From contig JBIQLN010000003.1 of assembly GCA_044464225.1 (NCBI GenBank), positions 62,001 through 126,000 of the forward strand: a stretch of DNA of 64,000 bases. The letters are read 5' to 3'. A program made the position numbers and the translations under genes. Below are positions 1 through 8,869 of the stretch, in pieces (the first letter of the stretch is position 1; every line of letters begins with the position of its first letter). This stretch comes from 66-474 sp044464225 (GTDB lineage: Bacteria > Pseudomonadota > Gammaproteobacteria > Xanthomonadales > Rhodanobacteraceae). The notes below the pieces were generated by a model. That model was not told the DNA's origin, did no database searches, and worked only from the letters and a program-made list of their open reading frames with translations.

Positions 1-1798
1 CCGGTCCGTCGTAGTAGTTGCGCGAGCGAACATCCGGGCCGAGGAAGTACTTCGAATGCTCTCCTTCCAGCACGACCGACATGTCCACGTCGCCGGCCGG
101 CAGCGTGAACAGGCGGCCTCCGAACACGAACTGCCCCGAAGCGGCCTGCGAGGTGTTGTGGTTGTTGAGGATGTCGGTCAGCGCCGCGTAATCCTCCGGC
201 GACATCGGGCCGAACATGTGCTGGTATTGCAGGGGCCCGAGGTCATAGATGGGCGAGTTGTTGTCGTTCGGATCGTGCCCGACTGCCTGGCCGAAGAAGT
301 AGTCGTTCACCTTGTTCGTGATGGGCCCGCGCCACCAGCTGTGCATCTTGTCCTGGGAGAAGGTGACGCTGGCATCCCAGTCGAAGCGGTCGAACATCCT
401 GCCTCTCAGGCCGACGTTGGCGTTGATGGCGGTGTCCTCATAGGTTCGCGGTGACAGGCCGCCAATCTGCGTGGCATCCAGGACGCGCTGGAATTCGAAC
501 TGCCCCAGCGTCGTGTCGTAGGCGTCACCCTGGTTGAACATGTAGAGATTGGAGCGCTGGGTCATCACGTCGCGCGCCCGGGTTACCAGCAACTGGCCAT
601 AGGCATCCAACGTGTCCGTGATGTGGTATTTGCCCGACACGAAGACGGAAGTCTTGTTGTATTTGTTGGCCAGCGTGACCCAGTCGTAGTAGTTCAATGC
701 GCTGCAATTGGACGGCGTGTTGCCGTCGGCCGCGTACGGGTAGTACGGCGTATGGCCCGTCTGGGCGCAGCTGTATTGCAATGCGCCGCCGGCGTCCGGG
801 GAGGCGGGAGACGCCAGAACCAGATCGCCGGCCTGGTTCAGCCAATAGTTGTAATGCATGTAGCCGCCCGGCGTGGAGTAGGTCCAGAACGCCAGGCCCC
901 GGGTGGGCGTATAGGTCGGGTGATTGGGGTCCGGGTTTTGCTGCGGGGCCTTTCTCGGGTTGTAAAAGCCCTGGTCGGCGCGCTGCCAGGCGTAAAGGGG
1001 TTTGCGGTACAACTGCTCGAAACCATAGGTGATGCTGCCGCGATCCCAAATCTTGCCGCCGCTGAACTGGAAATCGAGCGTGTTGCCGCCTCCCAGGGTG
1101 GCGCCGCCTTCACGCAGGCGCACGTGATTGCCCTCCCAGTTTTCCTTGGTGATGATGTTGACCACACCGGCAACGGCGTCGGAGCCGTAAACGGCCGATG
1201 CGCTGCTGCTGAGCACTTCGATGCGGGCAACGGCTGCCATCGGGATGTTGCCGATGCTGATTCCCATGTCTCCCGCCGTGGATGCCGCGGGATAGTCGGC
1301 CATGCGTTTGCCGTTGAGCAGGATCAACTGGTAGCCGACGCCAAGGCCGCGCAGGTTGAGGTACTGGGCATCCGGCTGTTGATTGCCGAAATTCCACTCG
1401 CCGCCGACGACGTTGCCGGTGAATTGGGTGAGGGTACCCAAGGCTTCGGCCACGGTCGTGAAGCCTTCCTCCTTGATGTCCTGGGCGGTGATGATCACCA
1501 CCGGCGACGGGCCTTCAATCTGCGCTCGCTTGATGCGCGAACCGGTCACGGTGACTTTCTCGAGCGTTTGCACGTGAGACGAGCCGGCAGTGGCTTTTGC
1601 CTTGTTTTTGTTCGTGTCTTGAGTAGTGTTCTGTGAGGTGGTCTGCTGCGCATCCTGCGCGGTGATGGAACTGGTGCCGCTGGTCGCCTGAGCCCAGCCC
1701 GCATTCGCTACACTGAAAGTGGCCGCGCCGATGGCGAGGGCCAGGGCTTTGCGCCGGAACACGTTTTTGCGATGCAACGAACGCAACTTGTTCTTCAT
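1..1798 (-). CDS. TonB-dependent receptor (C-terminus outside window)
   Basis: Outer-membrane TonB-dependent receptor that would import a siderophore, vitamin or other ligand using TonB energy; the substrate cannot be read from the sequence. About 599 codons are visible from the ATG at 1798, and the frame runs open off the left edge, so the C-terminal barrel strands are missing. The N-terminus has a long basic signal peptide with a hydrophobic core and a cleavage site near GWAQA, a Ser/Thr/Gln-rich linker, then the VTVTGSRIKR motif that precedes the plug in many proteobacterial receptors. Plug motifs follow (VVIITAQDI, NLRGLG, RIEVLSS, AVYGSDAVAGVVNIITK). The gene is divergent from the amino-acid permease. 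The family call is firm; the ligand is unknown. Confidence 0.9.
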   Translation of the reverse strand, partial: MKNKLRSLHRKNVFRRKALALAIGAATFSVANAGWAQATSGTSSITAQDAQQTTSQNTTQDTNKNKAKATAGSSHVQTLEKVTVTGSRIKRAQIEGPSPVVIITAQDIKEEGFTTVAEALGTLTQFTGNVVGGEWNFGNQQPDAQYLNLRGLGVGYQLILLNGKRMADYPAASTAGDMGISIGNIPMAAVARIEVLSSSASAVYGSDAVAGVVNIITKENWEGNHVRLREGGATLGGGNTLDFQFSGGKIWDRGSITYGFEQLYRKPLYAWQRADQGFYNPRKAPQQNPDPNHPTYTPTRGLAFWTYSTPGGYMHYNYWLNQAGDLVLASPASPDAGGALQYSCAQTGHTPYYPYAADGNTPSNCSALNYYDWVTLANKYNKTSVFVSGKYHITDTLDAYGQLLVTRARDVMTQRSNLYMFNQGDAYDTTLGQFEFQRVLDATQIGGLSPRTYEDTAINANVGLRGRMFDRFDWDASVTFSQDKMHSWWRGPITNKVNDYFFGQAVGHDPNDNNSPIYDLGPLQYQHMFGPMSPEDYAALTDILNNHNTSQAASGQFVFGGRLFTLPAGDVDMSVVLEGEHSKYFLGPDVRSRNYYDGP

Positions 1799-2149
1799 GA
1801 TTCTCGCTCCCCGATCGTGCGACTCAAGTGATGTTGTCTCGACGCGGCGATCGTCTGCTGCCGCATCTTTTCGTCAGCGTGCCGCGTGGCCCCCAAGCTT
1901 CCGTTGATCCGCCGTATTGCGCGGCAGGCGAGCGAGCATACTTATTCCGCCGCGGCAACGACCAATGAAAAGACGAATAGCCGGCATAGCTGGGGGTTAT
2001 GGTTTCATTGGCCGCCGCCACGGGTGAAAACGCATGAACGCCGCGCCCTGTCTTGCGATCCAATTCACGCGCACGCAACGAAGCCGGCGCGCGCCGCGGA
2101 GTCGCGCGCGCCTCTACACGCCACGCCGTCCCATGTACGATCCGTTGCC
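1799..2149. other. Divergent intergenic region with an inverted repeat
   Basis: This 351-bp spacer separates the divergent TonB receptor and permease genes and must carry both promoters. The permease frame is open upstream as far as 1886, but the extra residues look random and lack a conserved domain, so I treat it as non-coding. The only structure I can point to is the inverted repeat at 1962-2011. Confidence 0.5.
1962..2011. repeat. 9-bp perfect inverted repeat upstream of the permease
   Basis: CCAATGAAA at 1962-1970 is repeated in inverted form as TTTCATTGG at 2003-2011, with 32 bp between. GC-rich flanks (CCGCGGC on the left, GCCGCCGC on the right) could lengthen the pairing imperfectly. 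It lies about 140 bp upstream of the permease ATG. It could be an operator or an RNA hairpin in the leader; nothing shows which. Confidence 0.4.
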
Positions 2150-3490
2150 ATGACGACCCCAGCCACGCTTCCGCGCGAACTGCCTCGCAAACTCGGCCTG
2201 GTCACCGGCATGGCCGTGGTGGTGGGGGTGATCATCGGCAGCGGCATCTTCCGCGTGCCATCCGGCATTGCCGCGGATACCGGCAACCTCACCGGCATCG
2301 CGCTGGTGTGGATTCTCGGCGGCATCGTGGCGCTGTTCGGTGCGCTGTCGATCGCGGAACTGGCGGCCATGTACCCCGCCGCCGGTGGCCCGTACGTGTA
2401 TTTGCGTGAATCGTACGGGCGACCGCTTGCGTTCCTGTTCGGCTGGATGTTCCTGCTGACCCAGCCGATCTCGTGGGCGGCGCAGGCGCTGATGTTTTCC
2501 GAATACCTGGGTTTCTTCGTACCGATTCCGGAGTTCACCCAACACCTGGTTGCGGCGGCGCTTATCGTGCTGGTCGCCGCTGCCAATTACCGCTCGGTGA
2601 AACTGGGCGCCGTGATCCAGAACCTGTCGACGGCGGCCAAGGTATTGGCGATCGTGGGGTTGTCCGCAACGATCTTCTTCCTGGCTCCGGGTGGCGAGCA
2701 CAATCCGCTGAACGCCGAGCCCATGGGCGTGGCGAAGTGGTCGGGCATCGGCATCGGCCTGATCGCGGCGTTGTGGGCTTACGACGGCTGGGAAAACCTG
2801 ACCACGCTGTCGGGCGAGGTGAGGAACCCGGGCCGCAACTTGCCGATGGCGCTGATCGGCGGCGTCGTGCTGGTGATGGTGGTTTACCTGCTGATCAATC
2901 TCGCCTACCTGCGCGCGTTGCCGTTGCCGCAATTGGCGGCCTCGAAGTCCGTGGCCACCGATGCCGCCACCGTTGTCCTGGGCCGCGCGGGCGCGTCGCT
3001 TGTCGGCGCGCTGGTGATGTTGTCGGTCTTCGGAACCTTGAACGGCAGCATCCTCTCGACCCCGCGGGTCTTTTTCGCGATGGCCGAGGATGGCCTGTTC
3101 TTCCGTACCGTCGGCAAGATCCATCCGAAATACGAAACGCCGTATGTCGCGATTGCGTTCATCGTGGTGATCGCCGTGATCTACGTGCTGCTGCGTGACT
3201 TCATGCAGCTTGCGGAAGCCTACGTGCTGGGCATCTGGCCGTTCCTCGCGTTGTGCGTGATCGGCCTGTTCGTCCTGCGCAGGACCCGCCCGGAGGTTCC
3301 GCGCCCATATCGGACGCTCGGTTATCCCGTGATTCCCGCGCTGTTCGTGCTGGCGACGTTCGTGGTCGTCGCCAACGCGCTGTACGCGCAGTTCTGGTCC
3401 ACCATTGCCAGCATCCTGATCACGCTGGTCGGGCTGCCGCTGTACTACCTGTGGATGTGGCGACAGCGGAGGCCTGGCCACGCTGTGTGA
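2150..3490 (+). CDS. APC-superfamily amino acid permease
   Basis: Inner-membrane amino acid transporter of the APC superfamily, 446 residues and probably 12 membrane segments, with LAT-like features. The N-terminal segment contains the signature GVIIGSGIFRVPS (about residues 22-34) in TM1, which in this family forms the substrate site. Further motifs are YPAAGGPYVYLRE in the TM2-TM3 region, the hydrophilic motif WAYDGWENLTTLSGEV, and a C-terminal helix ending in a short basic tail. I chose the ATG at 2150 because the conserved domain begins directly after it; the frame is open further upstream but that part resembles no protein. It stands alone between the TonB receptor and the peptidase gene. 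Substrate specificity is not predictable. Confidence 0.9.
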   Translation: MTTPATLPRELPRKLGLVTGMAVVVGVIIGSGIFRVPSGIAADTGNLTGIALVWILGGIVALFGALSIAELAAMYPAAGGPYVYLRESYGRPLAFLFGWMFLLTQPISWAAQALMFSEYLGFFVPIPEFTQHLVAAALIVLVAAANYRSVKLGAVIQNLSTAAKVLAIVGLSATIFFLAPGGEHNPLNAEPMGVAKWSGIGIGLIAALWAYDGWENLTTLSGEVRNPGRNLPMALIGGVVLVMVVYLLINLAYLRALPLPQLAASKSVATDAATVVLGRAGASLVGALVMLSVFGTLNGSILSTPRVFFAMAEDGLFFRTVGKIHPKYETPYVAIAFIVVIAVIYVLLRDFMQLAEAYVLGIWPFLALCVIGLFVLRRTRPEVPRPYRTLGYPVIPALFVLATFVVVANALYAQFWSTIASILITLVGLPLYYLWMWRQRRPGHAV

Positions 3491-3539
3491 CGGCTCCGGC
3501 CGTGGCGTGCCGTTCGACCACAGAACATCGGAGGGAGGC

Positions 3540-5432
3540 ATGAAACGACTGTCGTTGTTCCTGTGCGCGCTGGCGTCCATCCTGCCGGCGTATACCCTGG
3601 CCGCGGGAAATCCGGCGCCCGGCACCGTCGCCCTGGACGTGAGGCTGCCCGATCCCGGCCAGAAAATTCTCTACGTACGTGAAACGATGCCGGTCCAGCC
3701 CGGGCCGTTGACGCTGTATTACCCGAAGTGGATTCCGGGCGATCATTCGCCGGACGGCCCCATCAACGACGTCATGGGCCTGGAGTTTTCCGCCCACGGA
3801 AAACGCATTGCGTGGCAGCGCGACGAACTCGATCGCTTCGCGTTCCACTTGACGGTGCCGCAGGGCGTGCACCAGCTCGACATCAGCTTCCAGTTTCCGT
3901 CGCGCGACCGCGTGACGGCGAACCTGATCGATCTCACGTGGGATCACGTCTCGCTGTATCGCGCCGGATTCCCCACCAGGGAGCAGATGTTCCAGCCGTC
4001 GCTGTCGGTCCCCGTCGACTGGCATTACGGAACAGCGCTTCAGACCGACAAGCGCGACGGCCAGCGCATCGACTTCAAGCCGGTGCCGTTCAACACCCTC
4101 GTCGATTCGCCGGTGATCGCGGGCAAGTATTTCCGCGAGATCGACCTGACGCCGAAAGGTTCGTCGGTCCATCGCTACCTCGACATGGTCGGCGACAGCG
4201 CCGCCGCGATCGCGATTTCGGATCGGCAGAGCGCGGGGTTCCATCGCCTGATCGGGCAGGCGCAGGCGCTGTTCCAGTCGCACCATTACGACAGCTACCA
4301 CCTGCTGCTGACGCTGAGCGACCACACCGCGAAAGGTGGCCTGGAGCATCACCAGTCGAGCGACGACAAGGCGCGCAGCGGTTCCAGGATGTTCGCCGAC
4401 CCCGCGCATTTCATGCTCGACGGCTCGCTGCTGCCGCACGAATACACGCACTCGTGGAATGGCAAGTTCATGCGTCCGGTCGGCCTTTGGCGGCCCGATT
4501 TCGAGCAGCCCGAAAAGCCGAAGCTGCTGTGGGTGTACGAAGGCCTGACGGTGTATCTGGGTGACACGCTGGCTGCGCGCAGCGGCTTGTGGTCGCCGGA
4601 AACCTGGCGCGACGCGCTCGCGTACCGCGCCGCCGTGATGGCGCACCGCACCGGACGCGAATGGCGGCCGCTCGTCGACACCACCATCGCGGTGGACTAC
4701 GGCGCGCCCGAAGCCTGGGCCAACTGGCGTCGACAGAACGATTTCTACCGCGAAGGCGAACTGTTGTGGCTGGCCGTGGACATGAAGATCCGCGACTTGA
4801 GCCACGGCAAGCGCGACATCGACGATTTCGCGCGCGCATTCTTCGGCATCGACAACGGCAGTTTCGTCACGCACACCTACAACTTCGATGACGTGGTTGC
4901 TGCACTGAACAAGATCCAACCTCATGACTGGGCGGCGTTCCTGCACACGTGGGTGAACGGCACGGGCGACCAGGTACCGCTGCTGTCCGGCATCGAGGCC
5001 AGCGGCTGGAAGCTGGTTTACACCGACAAACCTTCCGCTTACGAAAGCGCGCTGGAAAACGTCGGCATGGGCGAACTGGAGGGCCACGGCATCAACGCGA
5101 TGTTCTCCGTCGGCATGTTCCTGTCCACGGATGGCCGGGTCGAAGACGTGTTGTGGCAGGGACCTTCGTTCAAGGCCGGGCTCGCGCCCGGCATGAAGCT
5201 CGTTTCCATCGACGGCCGTGCCTGGAGCGCGCAGGTGCTGCACGACGCGATCGCCGCGGCGCAAGGGAGCAAGCAGCCGCTGGAAATCCAGGCGCGCAGC
5301 GATGGCGCCGTCAAAACCTACACGGTGGATTACGACGGCGGACTCAAGTATCCGCACCTCGTGCGCGAGCAGGGCAAGCCCGATTACCTGAAATCATTGC
5401 TGGCCCCGAAGCCGGTGGGGAGCGGATCATGA
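3540..5432 (+). CDS. M61-family metallopeptidase with PDZ domain
   Basis: Secreted zinc aminopeptidase of family M61 (glycyl aminopeptidase type), 630 residues. A signal peptide occupies about residues 1-21, ending near TLAAG. The zinc site is HEYTH with H300, E301 and H304, followed by WNGKF; the third ligand is probably the Glu in WVYEGLTVYLGD. A C-terminal PDZ domain (about residues 510-620) contains GMFLSTDGRVEDVLW and GMKLVSIDG. The start has a strong ribosome-binding site, GGAGGGAGG. Its stop overlaps the start of the transglutaminase gene (ATGA at 5429-5432), so the two are probably translated together in the cell envelope. The physiological substrate is unknown. Confidence 0.92.
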   Translation: MKRLSLFLCALASILPAYTLAAGNPAPGTVALDVRLPDPGQKILYVRETMPVQPGPLTLYYPKWIPGDHSPDGPINDVMGLEFSAHGKRIAWQRDELDRFAFHLTVPQGVHQLDISFQFPSRDRVTANLIDLTWDHVSLYRAGFPTREQMFQPSLSVPVDWHYGTALQTDKRDGQRIDFKPVPFNTLVDSPVIAGKYFREIDLTPKGSSVHRYLDMVGDSAAAIAISDRQSAGFHRLIGQAQALFQSHHYDSYHLLLTLSDHTAKGGLEHHQSSDDKARSGSRMFADPAHFMLDGSLLPHEYTHSWNGKFMRPVGLWRPDFEQPEKPKLLWVYEGLTVYLGDTLAARSGLWSPETWRDALAYRAAVMAHRTGREWRPLVDTTIAVDYGAPEAWANWRRQNDFYREGELLWLAVDMKIRDLSHGKRDIDDFARAFFGIDNGSFVTHTYNFDDVVAALNKIQPHDWAAFLHTWVNGTGDQVPLLSGIEASGWKLVYTDKPSAYESALENVGMGELEGHGINAMFSVGMFLSTDGRVEDVLWQGPSFKAGLAPGMKLVSIDGRAWSAQVLHDAIAAAQGSKQPLEIQARSDGAVKTYTVDYDGGLKYPHLVREQGKPDYLKSLLAPKPVGSGS

Positions 5433-7084
5433 AAGAGTCCGGGTGCGGGGTCGGGTCAGGGTTGGCGAAACCGTTTCTTCGTCATTCCCGCGAAAGCGGG
5501 AACCCAGCGACTTTCAGGCAATGGGTGGGTACACAAAGTCACTGGGTCCCGGATATCGCTTCGCGATTCCGGGATGACGATCAAGACCAGGGCATCCGTG
5601 CGCGCCGATGTGCCGCGCTGCTGACATTGATTTTGTGGCTCGCGCCGCCGGCGCTGGCCATCGCATCGGGCATCCCACCCGTTGACGCAGGCAACCACGA
5701 CCTGAGCGCCGTGACCGAACTGGTCACCGCCGGACAATTCAAGGCCGCCGATGCGCGCATCGATGCAGCCCTGAAGCGGTCGAACTTGTCGCCAGACGCG
5801 CAACACGCATTCGAATTCCAGCGCGAACGCATGCAGCGCATGCGCTTGGATTTCAGCCTCACCGCCGATCAGGTCGAGGCGAAGGTCCGCAGGCAGATTC
5901 CCGATCTCACCGCCGCCGAATTCGCGCAGTGGGATGCGCACGGCCTGTTCGAGCACATGGACATCGATGGGCAACGGCTGTACTTCAAGCGTTCGCCATC
6001 GAACCTGTTCCAGTTGAGCGCAGCGGCGGTGGCGCGACAGAAGGAACCGACGACGCGTACCAGCAGCGGTTTGCCCAGGGAAGTGAATGAAAACTACATC
6101 GACTATGACCGCAAGGTAATGGCGAAAGCAAAGGCCACCGGCAAATCCAGCGTGCTGCCGCAACGGGTGAGGGTGACGCAAACCCTGACCGTCGATGCCG
6201 ACGCGGTGCCCGCGGGCAAGACCGTGCGCGCGTGGATTCCGTATCCGCGCGCGGACAAGGGCCAGCAGGAAGACATCCGGTTCCTTTCCAGCCAACCATC
6301 CGCGCACGAAATTGCACCGGAGTCGGCGCTGCAGCGCACCGTATTCCTGGAACAACCCGCGCAGGCCGGCAAGCCGACGGTGTTCAAGATCACCTACGAA
6401 GTCACCTTGTACGCGCAGTACCACGCGATCGATCCGTCGAAGGTGACGGCCGAAAAGATCACGCCGGAGCTCGCGCCGTACGTGGCCGAACGCCCGCCGC
6501 ATGTCGTGTTCACCGAGCCGCTGCGGGTGTTTTCGAAACAAGTCGTGGGCGATGCGACCAAGCCGTATGAAATCGCGCGGCGCATCTTCGCGGCGGTTGA
6601 CGAGCTCCCCTGGGCCGGTGCGCGCGAATACTCCACCATTCCGGACATCAGCGCCTACACCCTGGACGCCGGGCACGGCGATTGCGGCGAACAGACCCTG
6701 CTGCTGATCACGCTGATGCGCATGAACGGTATCCCGGCACGCTGGCAATCGGGCTGGACATTCACCCGTCACGATGACAACGACATCCACGACTGGGCCG
6801 AGATCTACCTGGCGCCGTACGGCTGGGTGCCGGTGGACGTCACCTACGGTCGGCTTGCTTCCGACGACCCGGCGTTGAAGTGGTTTTATCTCGGTGGGTT
6901 GGACAACTACCGCATCGCCTTCAACGACGATTTTTCGCGCGACTTCGTGCCCGCCAAACAGCATTTCCGCTCCGACACCGTCGATTCCCAGCGCGGCGAA
7001 GTAGAGTGGGACGGGGGCAACATCTACTACGACAAGTGGGACTACCACTTCGACTGGAAGATCCTGCCGGCGAAAGAGGGCTGA
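5429..7084 (+). CDS. Secreted transglutaminase-like protein with repeat-derived N-terminus
   Basis: Exported protein of the transglutaminase-like cysteine peptidase fold, 551 residues if translation starts at the ATG that overlaps the peptidase stop. The catalytic triad is complete: C419 in GDCGEQTLLL, H454 in DIHDWAEIYL and D470 in PVDVTYG. A hydrophobic signal-like segment (RCAALLTLILWLAPPALA) lies at residues 60-77 instead of the extreme N-terminus. The preceding residues, about 17-51, are a translated dispersed repeat (see 5479-5580). No in-frame ATG or GTG occurs between the repeat and the signal segment, so either the repeat is translated or a rarer start such as TTG is used. Enzyme function is inferred from the triad; it may be a peptidase, amidase or crosslinker. 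Confidence 0.85.
   Translation: MKESGCGVGSGLAKPFLRHSRESGNPATFRQWVGTQSHWVPDIASRFRDDDQDQGIRARRCAALLTLILWLAPPALAIASGIPPVDAGNHDLSAVTELVTAGQFKAADARIDAALKRSNLSPDAQHAFEFQRERMQRMRLDFSLTADQVEAKVRRQIPDLTAAEFAQWDAHGLFEHMDIDGQRLYFKRSPSNLFQLSAAAVARQKEPTTRTSSGLPREVNENYIDYDRKVMAKAKATGKSSVLPQRVRVTQTLTVDADAVPAGKTVRAWIPYPRADKGQQEDIRFLSSQPSAHEIAPESALQRTVFLEQPAQAGKPTVFKITYEVTLYAQYHAIDPSKVTAEKITPELAPYVAERPPHVVFTEPLRVFSKQVVGDATKPYEIARRIFAAVDELPWAGAREYSTIPDISAYTLDAGHGDCGEQTLLLITLMRMNGIPARWQSGWTFTRHDDNDIHDWAEIYLAPYGWVPVDVTYGRLASDDPALKWFYLGGLDNYRIAFNDDFSRDFVPAKQHFRSDTVDSQRGEVEWDGGNIYYDKWDYHFDWKILPAKEG
5479..5580. repeat. HSRESGNP-type dispersed repeat element, copy 1
   Basis: A 102-bp element bounded by inverted termini, TCGTCATTCCCG at 5479-5490 and CCGGGATGACGA at 5569-5580. 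Inside it has a second pairing, AACCCAG against CTGGGTCCC. A relative with the same termini lies at 35379-35495. In one frame it reads HSRESGNP, the usual mistranslation signature of these elements in proteobacteria. Here it sits at the 5' end of the transglutaminase gene and keeps the frame open. Confidence 0.8.
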
Positions 7085-7318
7085 CGCGGCGCATTCGCCG
7101 CACGGTTGTGGCCGGAAGTGATGGAGCCCCTGCGCACCTCGTGCAGCAAGCTTCTTTCGTCGCCGGGTTTCTTGCGCCCGCCCAAGGGCGGTGGGAAGAT
7201 CGATCGTGCAAGCCGGTGCGATAGACGGCCGGATTGGGCGGCGTGATCGGGCGGCGCGAGCGTTGCAAGTCGTGGATCGCGCAGGAATGGCACGACGGCA
7301 CATTCCCCGGAGCAAGCG

Positions 7319-7699
7319 ATGAAACGCGTGACAGGCATCGGCGGAATCTTCTTCAAGGCCAATGATCCGGCGACGCTGCAAGCCTGGTACAAGACGCATC
7401 TGGGCATCGACGTGCAGGCGTGGGGCGGCGCGGCGTTCCGCTGGGTCGACGACGCGGGCGCGCCCGTGCGCGGAACGACGGCATGGTGCATCGGAGACGG
7501 CCAGTCGTTTGCGCCGGGCAAAGCCTCGTTCATGGTCAATTACCGCGTGGCGGACCTGGATGGGCTGCTTGCCCAGCTTCGCAACGAGGGCTGCCAGGTG
7601 CTGGACGAAACCGATGAGTCTGGGTTCGGAAAGTTCGGTTGGGTGATCGATCCGGAAGGCAACAAGGTCGAGTTGTGGCAGCCGCCGGACGGTGCCTAG
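7319..7699 (+). CDS. VOC-family (glyoxalase/bleomycin-resistance-like) protein
   Basis: Small cytoplasmic protein of the vicinal-oxygen-chelate superfamily, 126 residues, which is one complete two-half VOC domain. Typical features are the first strand GIGGIFFKANDP, a helix with LQAWYKTHLGI, the middle segment FMVNYRVADLDGLLAQLRNEG, and the last strand VIDPEGNKVELWQPP, in which the Glu is the usual metal ligand. Many such proteins are dioxygenases, isomerases or resistance proteins; the sequence does not say which. It is a single gene preceded by about 230 bp with no other coding evidence. Confidence 0.85.
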   Translation: MKRVTGIGGIFFKANDPATLQAWYKTHLGIDVQAWGGAAFRWVDDAGAPVRGTTAWCIGDGQSFAPGKASFMVNYRVADLDGLLAQLRNEGCQVLDETDESGFGKFGWVIDPEGNKVELWQPPDGA

Positions 7700-7813
7700 C
7701 GGTGGGCTCCTGACGAGCCGGGGAAGTTTCGTCATGGCCGGTGCGTCTTGGGCCAGGCCATCCGCGGGCAACGCCGGTATTCGTCACGAGGATTCGGCTA
7801 GCATGCGCGCGTG

Positions 7814-8785
7814 ATGGATGCGCCTCTGCCCGCCAGGACCATCGGCCTGCTCGCCTACGACGACATGCAGGCGCTCGATCTTGCCGGTCCGCTGGACGTG
7901 TTCGGCGCAGCCAATGCGTTGGCCGCGGGAAATCCACCGTATGAGCTGCACGTCATAGGGCTTCGTGCTGGCGCGATGCGCGCCGAGAATGGCCTGGCGG
8001 TGCTTCCTGCCTGCACCATTGACGATGCACCCCCGCTCGATACGCTGGTGATCCCGGGCGGCGCGGGGAGCCGCCTGGGCAGTGCCGATCCGCGAGTGTT
8101 CGACTGGTTGCGGGGGCAGGCCGAAACCGCGCGTCGGATGGTGACGGTGTGCACCGGCGCGTACGTGCTTGCGGCCGCCGGCTTGCTCGACGGCCGTCGT
8201 GTTACCACGCATTGGCAATATGCCGGGGATCTCGCACGGCGATTCCCCGCCATCCATGTCGAACCGGACCGATTGTTCCTGCGCGATGGGCGCTTCGCCA
8301 CCTCGGGCGGCCTTACCGCCGGCATGGACCTGGCACTGGCACTGGTCGAGGAAGACCTCGGCGCGCCGGCGTCGCTCGCGGTTGCGCGCCATCTCGTGAT
8401 GTACGTGAGACGGCCGGGCAATCAGACGCAGTTTTCCGCGCCGCTGGCCGCGCAGGCCCAGGGTTCGGGTCGCACGGGCGCGCTGGTGGAGTGGTTGCTT
8501 GCGCACCTGGATGACGACATCACCATCGAGCGCATGGCCGAGCAGGTGTCGATGAGCCCGCGACATTTTCGCCGGGTGTTCGCGGAAACGTTCCACACCA
8601 CACCTGCGCGCTTCCTGGAGCGCCTGCGGCTGGAGCAGGCCTGCATGCGCCTGACGCAGGGCAGGGCATCCATCGAGCGCATCGCCGGCGGTGTGGGATT
8701 CAACAGCGCGGACGCATTCCGGCGCGCGTTCCGCTCGCGTTACGGCGTCACGCCCGGGGAGTACCGCGAGCGCTTCGCGCGCTGA
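7814..8785 (+). CDS. GlxA-type AraC-family transcriptional regulator with DJ-1/PfpI domain
   Basis: DNA-binding regulator of 323 residues with an N-terminal DJ-1/PfpI (class I amidotransferase-like) domain and a C-terminal AraC double helix-turn-helix. The first domain (about 1-190) has the nucleophile elbow TVCTGAYVLAAAG with C113 and then TTHWQYAGDLARRFP. The second (about 225-320) shows EQVSMSPRHFRRVFAE and IAGGVGFNSADAFRRAFRSRYGVTPGEYRERF. GlxA-like regulators often sense small metabolites through the DJ-1 domain. A GTG at 7811 directly before the ATG is an alternative start. Downstream lie a DUF998 membrane protein and a secreted DJ-1 protein that resembles this sensor domain, a likely regulatory set. 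Confidence 0.9.
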   Translation: MDAPLPARTIGLLAYDDMQALDLAGPLDVFGAANALAAGNPPYELHVIGLRAGAMRAENGLAVLPACTIDDAPPLDTLVIPGGAGSRLGSADPRVFDWLRGQAETARRMVTVCTGAYVLAAAGLLDGRRVTTHWQYAGDLARRFPAIHVEPDRLFLRDGRFATSGGLTAGMDLALALVEEDLGAPASLAVARHLVMYVRRPGNQTQFSAPLAAQAQGSGRTGALVEWLLAHLDDDITIERMAEQVSMSPRHFRRVFAETFHTTPARFLERLRLEQACMRLTQGRASIERIAGGVGFNSADAFRRAFRSRYGVTPGEYRERFAR

Positions 8786-8869
8786 GGATGGCCGGAATCG
8801 TCGGAATTCTGTCCGGAGTGGCTTTCCGGTACTGCCGATAATCCCGGTTTCCCCGCAGGAACTTGCGCC

